Positions 44,840-54,607 of a stretch of DNA of 64,000 nucleotides are shown in pieces (the first letter of the stretch is position 1; the number at the start of each line of letters is the position of its first letter). The position numbers were made by a program, and so were the translations under genes. The stretch spans positions 28,808-92,807 of the forward strand of contig JADJSS010000017.1 in assembly GCA_016711605.1 (NCBI GenBank). The letters run 5' to 3'. The DNA comes from Saprospirales bacterium (lineage in GTDB: Bacteria > Bacteroidota > Bacteroidia > Chitinophagales > JADIYW01). The notes under the pieces are model-generated. The model was not told the origin of the DNA and did no database searches. It worked only from the letters and a program-made list of their open reading frames with translations.

Positions 44840-46516
44840 CTAATAATTAATCGATTCATTAAAATCGTTATCACTAGTTTCATCTAAAACCAACCCTTTT
44901 ATTGCAATCAAAATATCTTTATTGGATGTAAATAGTGCTCTGTTAAAATTAATAGCAATCGTGATATCTAAATCTTCAATTTGAGTTGTAGCAGCTTGTT
45001 TATAAAAATCAAATAATGATAAATTATAGGTTTCTTCAATTTTAGAATACAGAGTTTTAAATGTTTGTGGTGTTTGAATTTTTGGTGAAATTAAAACTGA
45101 ATTCATTAAATTATATAAATCAAGCATTTCATTTTTCTGATGTAAAAAAAAATTAAACTTTATATCTTTTGAAGAATTTTTAAGATTTGTGATATTGATT
45201 TTTATGTCGTTCATACTTTTAATAGAATACAATGCATTTCTTGCTGCAGCAATTAATTGGTTAAGTTTATTATTATTTTCATCTTCTAATTTTAATCTTA
45301 GTTCTAAATAAAATGCCTGCATTTCGCCTTGTTGTTGACATAAAAAATCATATTGTTCTTCTACCATTTTATTGTAAAATTTTCGTTTATTATTTATTGT
45401 ATTAAATGCTGAATTTTCTATTAAAAACGCAGTATCAATTCCTAATTGTGTAAGATTAAGTAACATTGCATTGCTAATAAAATAAGTAGTTTCTCTACGA
45501 AATAAATCTAACGCAGTTTCTGGTTCTTTAGTAGTTGCATGATTTATAAAAGCAGTAGTTTCAGCATCTGAATCTTTAAAAAACTTCTCTAAAAATTTAG
45601 AAAACGGTTCTAAAAATGGAATAATAATAATTATACCTACTAAATTCACAATACTTGAAAACGTAACTAAACCAATAAGTGGATTGCTAATTTTGAAAAT
45701 ATCTGTTATTAAAAATAGAGTCGGTTTAAGGAATAAAAATGCAACCACAGTAATAAAAATATTGAACAATAAATTACCTAATACTACACGTTTTTTAGAA
45801 GAATTTCCGCCAATTGCACTCAATAAAATTTTAATTGTAGTTCCTGTTTCAGAACCCAATACTATAGCAGCAGCTAAAGGAAATGTTACTACACCTGCGT
45901 GCAATGCAGTTAAAGTAAGTGCCATCGTTACTGAACTCGATTGCACCAATAATGTAATTACAAAACCGATGAATAAAAAAACAATTAATGGCATATTTGC
46001 ATAACGAGAAAAATCAAACGTATGCACTTGTGCTTCCATAGATGTTTTCATAAAAGAAAGTCCGATAAACAGTAATCCAAAACCAATTAAAAAAAAGGAT
46101 AGATATTTAGTGTACTTGTGTTTTCCAAATACAATTAGCATCAGTCCACCAACGAAAACTGCTGGATATGCAACTACTTCTATATTTACACTAAAACCTA
46201 ATGTTGCAACCAGCCAACTATCAATAGTGGTTCCTAAATTTGCACCCAAAATAATAGCAATAGCATTTTTCATGGAAAAAACACCAGCACCAACAAACGC
46301 TAACACCATCAGCGAAACCATAGAACTACTTTGAAGTACAGCTGTTACAATTGCACCACCTGCAACTGCACCAAATCTATTTTTGGTAATGTATTGTAAA
46401 AAGCGTTTAAAATTTCTTCCAGATAAATTTTTCAACGACTCTTCTATCAAATACATTGCAAATAGAAATAATCCAATACCAGCACAAAGTTTCAATATCG
46501 AAATCAGCATATCCAT
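44840..46516 (-). CDS. Na/Pi cotransporter family protein with PhoU-like domain
   Basis: This is a Na+-dependent phosphate-type transporter of 558 residues. Two inverted halves carry the QSSS signatures: AVLQSSSMVSLMVLAFVGAG and LLVQSSSVTMALTLTALHAG. About eight membrane helices lie in residues 1-310. The C-terminal ~240 residues form a cytoplasmic helical PhoU-like domain. It is transcribed just after the AI-2E transporter gene, with two bases between, so the two probably form an operon. Confidence 0.92.
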   Translation of the reverse strand: MDMLISILKLCAGIGLFLFAMYLIEESLKNLSGRNFKRFLQYITKNRFGAVAGGAIVTAVLQSSSMVSLMVLAFVGAGVFSMKNAIAIILGANLGTTIDSWLVATLGFSVNIEVVAYPAVFVGGLMLIVFGKHKYTKYLSFFLIGFGLLFIGLSFMKTSMEAQVHTFDFSRYANMPLIVFLFIGFVITLLVQSSSVTMALTLTALHAGVVTFPLAAAIVLGSETGTTIKILLSAIGGNSSKKRVVLGNLLFNIFITVVAFLFLKPTLFLITDIFKISNPLIGLVTFSSIVNLVGIIIIIPFLEPFSKFLEKFFKDSDAETTAFINHATTKEPETALDLFRRETTYFISNAMLLNLTQLGIDTAFLIENSAFNTINNKRKFYNKMVEEQYDFLCQQQGEMQAFYLELRLKLEDENNNKLNQLIAAARNALYSIKSMNDIKINITNLKNSSKDIKFNFFLHQKNEMLDLYNLMNSVLISPKIQTPQTFKTLYSKIEETYNLSLFDFYKQAATTQIEDLDITIAINFNRALFTSNKDILIAIKGLVLDETSDNDFNESINY

Positions 46517-46518
46517 AT

Positions 46519-47601
46519 TTAGGTTCTTTTAAACCAACTTTTAATTTTGGTAATTATAGTAAGTTGAGATTTTGGTTTTTGAATTTCACCAATTAAAAAA
46601 CCAAGTGGTTTTAATGGTTCAATATAATCACAAACAATTTTAAACATCGCAGTTATTGGAATGGCTAATACAATACCTGGAATTCCCCAAATTAATTGTC
46701 CTAAAACTAATGCTAGAATCGTAAATAATGGATTAATTTTTACTTGTGAACCTAATATGAGTGGTTCTAAAATCCAACCTTGTATAAACTGAACAACACC
46801 GTAAGTAATAACTATGCCAATAATCATTGGCAATGAAGCACCATGTACCACAGCAACCAAAACAGTTATAGTTGTACCAGTAATATTACCTATAAATGGA
46901 ACAATTTCTAATAAACCACATAATATTGCAAAAAAAATGGCATTTTCAACACCAATTATTGAAAAACCAATACCGTACATTATCCATAAACAAAAAATCA
47001 TTTTACTTAAACCTACTAAATATTGTTGCGAAACATTGGTAGCTTGATAAATTAGTTGCTCTGATTCTAATTTTTTAGCATCTGATGAAAACATCAAAAT
47101 AAATTTTTTAAGATGAATACGGTAATACAGCAATAAAAATACATATAAAACAGTTAAAATAAAACTAGTTACAATAGTTGCAAAAGAGCTTACAAACATT
47201 TCTATATATAAGGTTACAGAGTTTTGTTGGTCATTTATTAATTTAGTTTGCGCTGCTGAAGAAAAACCAAAATGCTTGAAAATATATTGTTGTATTTTTT
47301 CAATTAAAAATACCGACTTAGTTTTTATTAATTCAATATCTTTCGTTAAAGACGAAATTTGCCAACCAATTAATGTAGAAAATCCAGCAATAAATAATAA
47401 TAATATCAATACGCAAATAAAAACTGCAACGATTCGTGGTACTTTTTTTTGTTCTAACCATTTACAAAAAGGCAAGAAAAGAGTAGCTATTATGGCACCA
47501 ATTGCCAATGGAATCAGAAATTCTTTGGCAAAATATAAACCTGCTACTACCAAAAAAAGAAGCATGAAATATTTAATGACTGTATTAGCGGAAATTGTCA
47601 T
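46519..47601 (-). CDS. AI-2E family transporter
   Basis: The 360-residue integral membrane protein has about eight helices. Typical blocks are KEFLIPLAIGAIIATLFLPFCKWLEQKKVPR near the N-terminus and VPFIGNITGTTITVLVAVV. The late blocks are GVVQFIQGWILEPLILGSQVKINPLFTILALVLG in pieces. The family includes a putative autoinducer-2 exporter and Na+/H+ antiporters; no specific substrate can be named. I start at Met47601 (MTISANTVIKYF); an extension from 47625 adds eight residues without family support. It is coupled to the Na/Pi gene. Confidence 0.88.
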   Translation of the reverse strand: MTISANTVIKYFMLLFLVVAGLYFAKEFLIPLAIGAIIATLFLPFCKWLEQKKVPRIVAVFICVLILLLFIAGFSTLIGWQISSLTKDIELIKTKSVFLIEKIQQYIFKHFGFSSAAQTKLINDQQNSVTLYIEMFVSSFATIVTSFILTVLYVFLLLYYRIHLKKFILMFSSDAKKLESEQLIYQATNVSQQYLVGLSKMIFCLWIMYGIGFSIIGVENAIFFAILCGLLEIVPFIGNITGTTITVLVAVVHGASLPMIIGIVITYGVVQFIQGWILEPLILGSQVKINPLFTILALVLGQLIWGIPGIVLAIPITAMFKIVCDYIEPLKPLGFLIGEIQKPKSQLTIITKIKSWFKRT

Positions 47602-48022
47602 TATAGTATAATTTGGAAAATACAATTACGTGAAAAAGAGAAATATGTATTGTAGTGGATTTGTGCAATACAGTTAAAAATACAGAATAGAAAACATATT
47701 ATTTATCAATTTTTTAAAGGTTTACTTTTGATGTTTTTTTAATTGATTTTTTTTAAACCTGCAATTGTAATGTATTATTTATTTTTAATTACAAGCATCA
47801 ATGATTCTTCAATTGGTATCATTTTATTACATACATGTATTTTGTTTTAATTAAGTATAAAGTTGAAATATTTACAAGCGTAAGCGTTACAGCTTTCAAC
47901 GTAAATATTACAACATTCACACATTTTGAATTAAAGTATAATAAAACAATAAATAAAACTAATAATCCAGGTTTATTAAATAAAACCGATTTAGTTTTAA
48001 AATGAACAGCCATTTATTTTAT
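47602..48022. other. Non-coding gap
   Basis: This AT-rich spacer of about 420 bases separates two minus-strand transcription units. I find no ORF with coding character, no -7 box in the expected place for the AI-2E gene, and no repeat matching the other elements. It may hold the AI-2E promoter, but I cannot point to it. Confidence 0.5.
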
Positions 48023-48051
48023 ATAAAAAAATGCCGAAACAAGTTCGGCAT
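48023..48051 (-). terminator. Terminator of the TonB-dependent receptor gene
   Basis: Read on the minus strand, ATGCCGAA pairs with TTCGGCAT around a five-base loop, followed by seven T. It lies 48 bases beyond the stop codon. Confidence 0.8.
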
Positions 48052-48098
48052 CTACTTCTTATATTTTGGCTGTTGTAAATAGAACTAAACCAAAAAAC

Positions 48099-50492
48099 CT
48101 AATACTCAATCACTAAACCAATAGTAGGTAATATACGTGAGCCATTGCTTTTTAATAATTGTAATTGATATCTTTTTTCATCATCAGGTGCAGTTGGATT
48201 GGCAACGATTGGACTTCCATTTCCATCTCTAACAACATCTAAATTGGCTGGTGAAACATCTTTTGCGTTGTAAAGATTTGTAATATCTAGGTATAAATTC
48301 AAATTAATTTTCTTTAAAAACCATTTTTTATCTACGCGTAAATTTAAACCATGAATCACTTTTGTTCGTAACGAGTTTAATTTAGAATAATCTTTCACAG
48401 GCACACCACCATTGGCATCAAATACTTTTACTAAAGCAAAGTTAGTCGTGTCGTCTGGTGTATAAGGCAAACCACCTTGAATAGTCCATTTTATACCAAT
48501 TTCCCAATTGCGTTTAAACTTATATCCAACCGTAATATTGGCAACATGACGGCTGTCCCAACTACTTGAATTATATTGACCAAGTGTGTTGGTAAATAAA
48601 CTTCTGAACCAAGTATAAGAAACAATTCCATACACACCTTTCCATAATTTTTGTTGAACAGAAAATTCAATTCCATACGTTTTTCCTTGACTAATAGATG
48701 CAGCTGGCTCATCACCTACTACACCAAAATCACCACCTAAATTTGCTAACGAAATTCCTTTGTTCAACAACATCGGATAGTTATAATATCGTTTATAAAA
48801 ACCTTCTAATGAAAACTTGGTATTTGATTTATTTATGGTAGAAGAAAGTCCACCAACAACTTGTACATTTCTGATATAGTCTAATCTATCTTTATTTACC
48901 AATACATTGGAATTATCTTTAAAACCAAGCGTTGTGTAAGGTGGCAACTGATAATATAAACCTGTATTGAAATTTATACTTAAGAAATTAGTAATAGCAT
49001 ACGACGCAGAAAAACGTGGTGAAAATTGACGAAATAAATTAGCCATTTTCTTGTTATAATTATTTCCATCAGCACGCAAACCTAATGATAAACTCAATCG
49101 ATTATCGAAATATGTTTTGCTGAATTGAGCAAAAAATCCATACTTCTGTAATTTTAATTTAGTTGAATAATTAATATTTAGCACCGTATCACCAAGAGTG
49201 ATTTTATTACTGGTAGTTGTTGTATATCTTGCATATTCATAATTAATTCCATAAGAAATCTTGTATTCTTTAACTCGCATCACGTGCTCAAAACGCAATT
49301 TATTTTCAGCTTCATTTGAATTTAAATCAAATAATTTAGGAAGATTTTTATCGTTATTTTGATGTTTGTAAATATGATTATTAAAGAAACTTCTGCTCAA
49401 TACAAAAACCATGTAACTATTTTTCAAGAAATAACGATAGCGTGCACCAATGGTATAATTCCATTGATCTTGATATGGTAAATTCCTCAACAAGTATTTT
49501 TGTGCATCTGTTTTATTTTCTTTTGTATTTAAACGCAACATATCATAAGCACCAACACCAACTAAAGTTAAATCATGTTTGTTATTAAACTTATGCATTA
49601 CTTTAAATTGCACATCAGAATAGGTTGGTAAAAATGGTAATTTAAATGCTTTGAATAAACCTTGTAAATATGAGTATCTTGCATTCAATAAAAAGGTCGT
49701 TTTTTTCTTTTTAGTAAATGGTCCTTCTATAGTTAAACCTGCATCGCTTGCACTGAGTGTAAATGTTAATCCAACTCTGTCTTTTCTGCCTTCACGTTGT
49801 GTTAGCGCTAACACAGAACTCATTGCATTACCACGATTTGCAGGAAATGCACCTGTATAAAAATCAGCATTGCTGATAAAATCTACATTTAATAAACCAT
49901 TGCTACCACCACTTGCACCTTGTGTTGCAAAGTGATTAATAGTAGGAATTTCTATATCATCTAAATAAAAACGATTTTCATTTGGTGAACCACCACGAAC
50001 CAGTAAATCATTTCTAAAACCAAAACCAGACGACACACCAGGCAAGTTTTTTATTGCACGAGAAATATCACGATTTCCACCTGGATTGCGTTGTATTTCA
50101 TTAACACCAATAGATGTTAGCGATATAGGTGATTCTAATTTTCGTTCAAAAGGGTTTGCTTTTATAACAACAGAATCAATTACATTAGAAGATTGTTTCA
50201 AAGCAAAATCTAAACGTATAGATTTTGAATTGGTAACTTGTACTTCAAATTTTGTTTGTGTTTCATAACCGATATAAGAAACTTCAATGTTATATAAAGC
50301 AGCTTGGAGCGCTTCAATTTTATAGTTTCCATCAATATCCGTTGATGCGCCAAATGTGGTTCCAACTATACTAACATTTGCACCAATAATTGGTTCATTG
50401 TTTATTTCGTCATAAACTCGACCTTCAATAATTCCTGTCTGAGCAAATAAAAGTGTAGGAAGCAATAAGATTGCAAGTAAGAAATTTTTCAT
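48099..50492 (-). CDS. TonB-dependent receptor with carboxypeptidase-regulatory-like domain
   Basis: This outer-membrane receptor of 797 residues imports a ligand at the expense of TonB energy. After a signal peptide (KNFLLAILLLPTLLFAQ) come a carboxypeptidase-regulatory-like domain (GIIEGRVYDEINNEPIIGANVSI, residues 19-110) and the plug (GGNRDISRAIKNLPGVSSGFGF, then LLVRGGSPNENRFYLDDIEIP). The 22-strand barrel ends in GLVIEY, the terminal aromatic signature. No SusD partner lies beside it, so it is not a classic glycan-utilisation pair. Ligand unknown. Confidence 0.92.
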   Translation of the reverse strand: MKNFLLAILLLPTLLFAQTGIIEGRVYDEINNEPIIGANVSIVGTTFGASTDIDGNYKIEALQAALYNIEVSYIGYETQTKFEVQVTNSKSIRLDFALKQSSNVIDSVVIKANPFERKLESPISLTSIGVNEIQRNPGGNRDISRAIKNLPGVSSGFGFRNDLLVRGGSPNENRFYLDDIEIPTINHFATQGASGGSNGLLNVDFISNADFYTGAFPANRGNAMSSVLALTQREGRKDRVGLTFTLSASDAGLTIEGPFTKKKKTTFLLNARYSYLQGLFKAFKLPFLPTYSDVQFKVMHKFNNKHDLTLVGVGAYDMLRLNTKENKTDAQKYLLRNLPYQDQWNYTIGARYRYFLKNSYMVFVLSRSFFNNHIYKHQNNDKNLPKLFDLNSNEAENKLRFEHVMRVKEYKISYGINYEYARYTTTTSNKITLGDTVLNINYSTKLKLQKYGFFAQFSKTYFDNRLSLSLGLRADGNNYNKKMANLFRQFSPRFSASYAITNFLSINFNTGLYYQLPPYTTLGFKDNSNVLVNKDRLDYIRNVQVVGGLSSTINKSNTKFSLEGFYKRYYNYPMLLNKGISLANLGGDFGVVGDEPAASISQGKTYGIEFSVQQKLWKGVYGIVSYTWFRSLFTNTLGQYNSSSWDSRHVANITVGYKFKRNWEIGIKWTIQGGLPYTPDDTTNFALVKVFDANGGVPVKDYSKLNSLRTKVIHGLNLRVDKKWFLKKINLNLYLDITNLYNAKDVSPANLDVVRDGNGSPIVANPTAPDDEKRYQLQLLKSNGSRILPTIGLVIEY

Positions 50493-50559
50493 TAAAAGAA
50501 TGTGTTTAAATCAGTAACAACAAAAGAACAAAAAGGTTTAAATAAAATAAATCTAAAAA

Positions 50560-52050
50560 TTAATTGGGTTTTACTTCAATAATTACATCGCCTTTTATTT
50601 TTGGATTCCATTCAATTCCAACTCTGTTAAAATTATCTTTTTCGTAGTTTACTTTATTTCCATTTACAAATACAGCAAATCCTGTTGGAAACCAATTTTC
50701 TGGTATGTAAATAATTGGATTAGCAATTGATAAATTTCGTGCAAATTCACAAGTTAAAATATTCGTTTGCAAGTTAAATCGATGTTTTACAATAGCACCA
50801 GGAACAGCCATCACATAAGGAACAGCAAATTCTTTTTTTTCAGCAGTACGTTCAGTCCAATTATCATTGCCACTAACATGGTTGTAAAAACCCCAATTTC
50901 CGTCGCTGCCAGAAGTTCCAGGAATGGGTTCTTTCCAAAGCCAAAAAGCATTGTGTATGTAGCGATCTTCAGCCATTTCGCGCATAGCAATAACATACGA
51001 TTTTCCTGCTGCAGTAGTTGGATTAATGCCCCATTCATTCATACAAACCGGTGCATACCACGCATTGGCTTCTTGTGTAATTCTATTCATAGGTGTTTCC
51101 ATTATACGTTTCCAGTCTGCCACATTGGTGTAGTTGGCACCTTGCGTTAAATTTGGATAATAGTGCGGACAATACACTACTTTTTTATCTTTAAATGGTT
51201 GCGATGGTAAAGGCGATGAATTTAAGAAATTTCGAATCGCATCTGGCTCTAACCACAACGAATGCTTTGAATCTATAGCACGCATTCTATCTGAACAATC
51301 TTCATAAAATTTCATAAAGTTGGCATCCGAAATACCAGCAGCATACGCAATTGGTTCGTTCATTGGCTCAAAACCAATTACAGTATTATCATCTTTAAAT
51401 TGATTAATAATATCTGTCCAGGCATCTAAAAATTCATCACGAATACCATTTTTATTGGTAAAGAAACTGTTATAAGCTTGAAAACAAAACGGATTAGCAC
51501 GTAATAAAAACAATTGATTAAAATCTAAAATGCCTTGTACTCTTGGGAAAATAGTTGGCAACACAGCCCAATATGGAGCACCATCTTCACCAATCTCTTT
51601 GCTATATGCATCGTAATGCCAATCTATTTGCACATAAATACCAACTTGCTTACACCAACCTACCACTTCTTTTATTCTATCAATATATTGTTGGTTTACT
51701 TGATTGCGTTCTGGTTCGTAACCACTCCAATTAATCGGTAAACGAAGCACATTAAAACCCATTGATGCGATACCTTCAATATCTGATAATCTTATTTTAG
51801 GAACCACTTCATTAGCTATTCTTCCATCTGCATGTTCCACATCAAACAAACCATCTACACGAACATTGATGCCTCTAATTTGCAACGTTCTACCTTGTTC
51901 ATCCACAAAATTTTGATCTTTTATATCTATCCATTGTAACTGCCAATTTCCTTTTGATAAAGGTGATTCCGTGGTTGTGTTTTGTTCTTTTTTGCAAGAT
52001 GAAATGAAAAGAATTGCAAAAAATAGAACTGTAAAAATGCATTTTGGCAT
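50560..52050 (-). CDS. Glycoside hydrolase family 5 lipoprotein (endoglycoceramidase-like)
   Basis: The protein has 496 residues with a lipoprotein signal (lipobox LFISSC, Cys19). The TIM-barrel domain reads GINVRVDGLFDVEHADGR, LGFNVLRLPINW-type sequence, QIDWHYDAYSKEIGEDGAP, GFEPMNEPIA (acid/base Glu) and PVCMNEWGINP (nucleophile Glu). The DAYSKEIGEDGAP segment resembles bacterial endoglycoceramidases and related GH5 enzymes, so a glycolipid or glycan substrate is possible. A C-terminal beta-domain follows. It is surface-exposed or periplasmic. It is 67 bases upstream of the TonB receptor gene on the same strand, so the two may be cotranscribed. Confidence 0.85.
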   Translation of the reverse strand: MPKCIFTVLFFAILFISSCKKEQNTTTESPLSKGNWQLQWIDIKDQNFVDEQGRTLQIRGINVRVDGLFDVEHADGRIANEVVPKIRLSDIEGIASMGFNVLRLPINWSGYEPERNQVNQQYIDRIKEVVGWCKQVGIYVQIDWHYDAYSKEIGEDGAPYWAVLPTIFPRVQGILDFNQLFLLRANPFCFQAYNSFFTNKNGIRDEFLDAWTDIINQFKDDNTVIGFEPMNEPIAYAAGISDANFMKFYEDCSDRMRAIDSKHSLWLEPDAIRNFLNSSPLPSQPFKDKKVVYCPHYYPNLTQGANYTNVADWKRIMETPMNRITQEANAWYAPVCMNEWGINPTTAAGKSYVIAMREMAEDRYIHNAFWLWKEPIPGTSGSDGNWGFYNHVSGNDNWTERTAEKKEFAVPYVMAVPGAIVKHRFNLQTNILTCEFARNLSIANPIIYIPENWFPTGFAVFVNGNKVNYEKDNFNRVGIEWNPKIKGDVIIEVKPN

Positions 52051-52190
52051 AGATTATTTTTGTAAAGCAAATATACGAATATAAATTGTTGAATAAAATT
52101 CTTTATCATCTGAAGAATAATCTAAATTTTTAATTCAAACTAATTTCACAATCTCACTATAAATGGGTATTTTCAACGCAAAATAAATAC

Positions 52191-53753
52191 ATGAGCAATT
52201 CAATTCACATTCAAAATCCAATCAACAACAAAGTCTTATATGAAATAGACGAAATAACTGATATACAAGCATCTTCCATTTTTGAAACAGCAAAAAAAAC
52301 ACAATCTGTTATTCAAAACATGTCTGTAAAAGCAAGAATTGAAGAAGTATTTAAAATCCGTGATTATGTTATTCAATACAGCGATTTTATTTTAGATTGT
52401 ATTATAGCGGAAACAGGAAAAGCCAGAACCGATGCATTTGCTGCAGAAGTTTTTGAAGTGACCGATGTTATTGATGTCTATACAAAATTAGCACCTAAAC
52501 AACTTCAAGATCAAAAAATGAATTGGCCAATTTTTTTAATGGAAAAAAAATCGAGACAATTTAGAGAACCATTGGGTACAGTTTTAGTGATTACACCTTG
52601 GAATTTTCCATTTTATCAAGTAATTGTTCCATCATTAATGTCTTTTTTAGCAGGTAATGCAACCATTGTAAAACCATCTGAAGTAACACCTTTAAAACCA
52701 CTTTGGGAACACTTTTTTGCTCACAGCGGTTTTATGAAAGATGCTATACAAGTAGTAATTGGTGGCAAAGAAACCGGTGCAAAATTATTAGCACAAAAAC
52801 CAGATAAAGTACATTTTACTGGCAGTGTAAACACAGGCAGAAAATTAATGGAAGCTTGTGCCAAACAATTAATTCCAATAGATTTAGAACTAGGTGGCAA
52901 AGATCCAAGTATCGTTTTTGATGATGTAGATGTAGACAGAACCGTAAATGGAATCATGTGGGGCGCGTTTACCAATGCAGGACAAAACTGCACAGGTATT
53001 GAGCGTTTATATGTACAAGAAGGAATTTATGACCAACTCGTTCCTTATCTTGTAGAAAGAACAAAACGACTTAGAACTTCAAACATAAATCGAGATACTT
53101 CATCACCAGAAGATTGCGATGTTGGTGCCATAACTGCATCATTCCAGGTAAAAGTAATTGAAGACCACATTGAAGACGCCATTGCAAAAGGCGCAACTTT
53201 ATTATGTGGTGGAATTAAAGAAAAAGGATCGCATCATATTCCACCAACTATTTTTGAAAACTGCAATCATTCGATGAAAATTGCTTCTGAAGAAACCTTT
53301 GGACCCACTTTAGCCATTATGAAATTTAAAACAGAAGAAGAAGCAATTGGATTAGCCAACGATTCTGTGTATGGTTTAAGTGCATCGGTTTGGACAAAAG
53401 ATGCAGCTCGTGGTGAACGTGTAGCACGTGCACTAAAAGTTGGCAATGTGTGTATCAACAATCACATGCTAAACGAAGCCAATCCATACTTGCCATTTGG
53501 TGGTGTAAAAGATAGTGGCATCGGCAGGTTTAAAGGCGAAGATGGTTTATTAACTTTCTGTAATTTAAAATCTGTGTTGATAGATAAACAAGGAAAATTA
53601 ATTGAACCACAATGGTATCCTTACACCAATTCAAAATATAAATTATTACATGCTGTAATGTTGAGCTGGTTTGGCAAAAAAAGAAACTGGTTTAAATTTA
53701 TTACTAACGTTATACCATTAGATGGCATTGGAAATAAAGAGAAGTTTAAGTAA
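52191..53753 (+). CDS. NAD(P)-dependent aldehyde dehydrogenase family protein
   Basis: The enzyme oxidises an aldehyde to its acid through a covalent thiohemiacetal. The 520 residues carry the oxyanion Asn in TPWNFP (Asn138), Lys161 in VKPSE, catalytic Glu233 in LELGGKDPS, and Cys267 in NAGQNCTGIERLYV. These are the complete catalytic set. The sequence is of the succinic-semialdehyde/aldehyde dehydrogenase type. There is no neighbour that indicates the substrate. The C-terminal ~50 residues continue past the usual end with a Trp/Lys-rich tail (MLSWFGKKRNWFKF), which may bind membranes. Confidence 0.92.
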   Translation: MSNSIHIQNPINNKVLYEIDEITDIQASSIFETAKKTQSVIQNMSVKARIEEVFKIRDYVIQYSDFILDCIIAETGKARTDAFAAEVFEVTDVIDVYTKLAPKQLQDQKMNWPIFLMEKKSRQFREPLGTVLVITPWNFPFYQVIVPSLMSFLAGNATIVKPSEVTPLKPLWEHFFAHSGFMKDAIQVVIGGKETGAKLLAQKPDKVHFTGSVNTGRKLMEACAKQLIPIDLELGGKDPSIVFDDVDVDRTVNGIMWGAFTNAGQNCTGIERLYVQEGIYDQLVPYLVERTKRLRTSNINRDTSSPEDCDVGAITASFQVKVIEDHIEDAIAKGATLLCGGIKEKGSHHIPPTIFENCNHSMKIASEETFGPTLAIMKFKTEEEAIGLANDSVYGLSASVWTKDAARGERVARALKVGNVCINNHMLNEANPYLPFGGVKDSGIGRFKGEDGLLTFCNLKSVLIDKQGKLIEPQWYPYTNSKYKLLHAVMLSWFGKKRNWFKFITNVIPLDGIGNKEKFK

Positions 53754-53944
53754 AAGTGTGTATTAAGTAAAGCGTTTTATGTATTTCTATTCTACTCAAG
53801 AAACGACTACCAAAACCAATATTTTTAGTACATTATTTCCAAATTCTAACTAAAATAGCACGTTTACTCATTTAGTTTGTAAATAAATAGTATGATATTT
53901 ATCTTTAAGTTAGAATTATACTTTACAACTTAAAAACAAAACTC

Positions 53945-54532
53945 ATGAAACCAATTTCTGTTATTTTAATTGCATTATTTTTTATGGTTGCCTGTAAAAA
54001 AAATGAAAGCAACAATCCATCTATTAATGATAGAGCAATCAATAAAACCATTACAGCTATAAAAGTTGGTACAAATTTCATTATCTCAGATTATTTAGAT
54101 TTAGATGACGATGGAAAATTAGATATCAAATTTGTTGGAAATCTTTCAGATTCTACTAAATATCTAACTATTGAAGGTGTCAACGATAGTACAAAAATAT
54201 TATCTGATTTTTTATCTTATTCATTTTTTCCAGGTGGAATTGTACCTATTTCTAGATCAATGTCTGCAAACACTATAGTTGATGTATCTTCTTCACATTG
54301 GGTATCTGAAATTTACATGTCACTCATTGTGGAAAAAGTTAACAAAGAATTTAATAGCGGATTGCAAGGCGACGGCGATACTTATCTTGCATTTCAACTA
54401 TTAAAAAACAATGGTGATAAATCTTATGGTTGGATGCTTTTAAATGTGAGTAGCGATTTGAAAACCATAGTAATAAAAGAAGTTGCCGTAAATACAGTAG
54501 CGAATAAAAGCATCAAAGTTGGTGAAAAGTAA
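53945..54532 (+). CDS. Hypothetical lipoprotein
   Basis: The 195 residues begin with a lipoprotein signal (MKPISVILIALFFMVAC, Cys17). The mature part contains a short acidic DLDDDGKLDIKFVGN, which resembles a calcium-binding DxDxDG loop. The rest is beta-rich (GVNDSTKILSDF, YLAFQLLKNNGDKSYGWMLLNVSSD). The family is not recognised. A terminator follows. It is single and has no clear functional partner. Confidence 0.6.
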   Translation: MKPISVILIALFFMVACKKNESNNPSINDRAINKTITAIKVGTNFIISDYLDLDDDGKLDIKFVGNLSDSTKYLTIEGVNDSTKILSDFLSYSFFPGGIVPISRSMSANTIVDVSSSHWVSEIYMSLIVEKVNKEFNSGLQGDGDTYLAFQLLKNNGDKSYGWMLLNVSSDLKTIVIKEVAVNTVANKSIKVGEK

Positions 54533-54552
54533 ATCAAAAAATAATATAATAA

Positions 54553-54588
54553 TAGAAGATGCCACGATTTTCGTGGCATCTTCTATTT
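54553..54588. terminator. Terminator after the hypothetical lipoprotein
   Basis: TAGAAGATGCCACGA pairs with TCGTGGCATCTTCTA around three bases. It is a strong stem followed by TTTAA. Confidence 0.75.
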
Positions 54589-54595
54589 AATCGCT

Positions 54596-54603
54596 TATCT
54601 TTG
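54596..54603 (+). promoter_or_regulatory. -7 box of the DUF4080 gene, leaderless spacing
   Basis: TATCTTTG is followed after four bases by the ATG at 54608. The same layout is seen at 2222. Confidence 0.6.
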
Positions 54604-54607
54604 CATC

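Noticed and set aside
47819..48013. 64-codon frame before the TonB receptor terminator
   Set aside because: AT-driven composition, no start signals or motif; treated as spacer.
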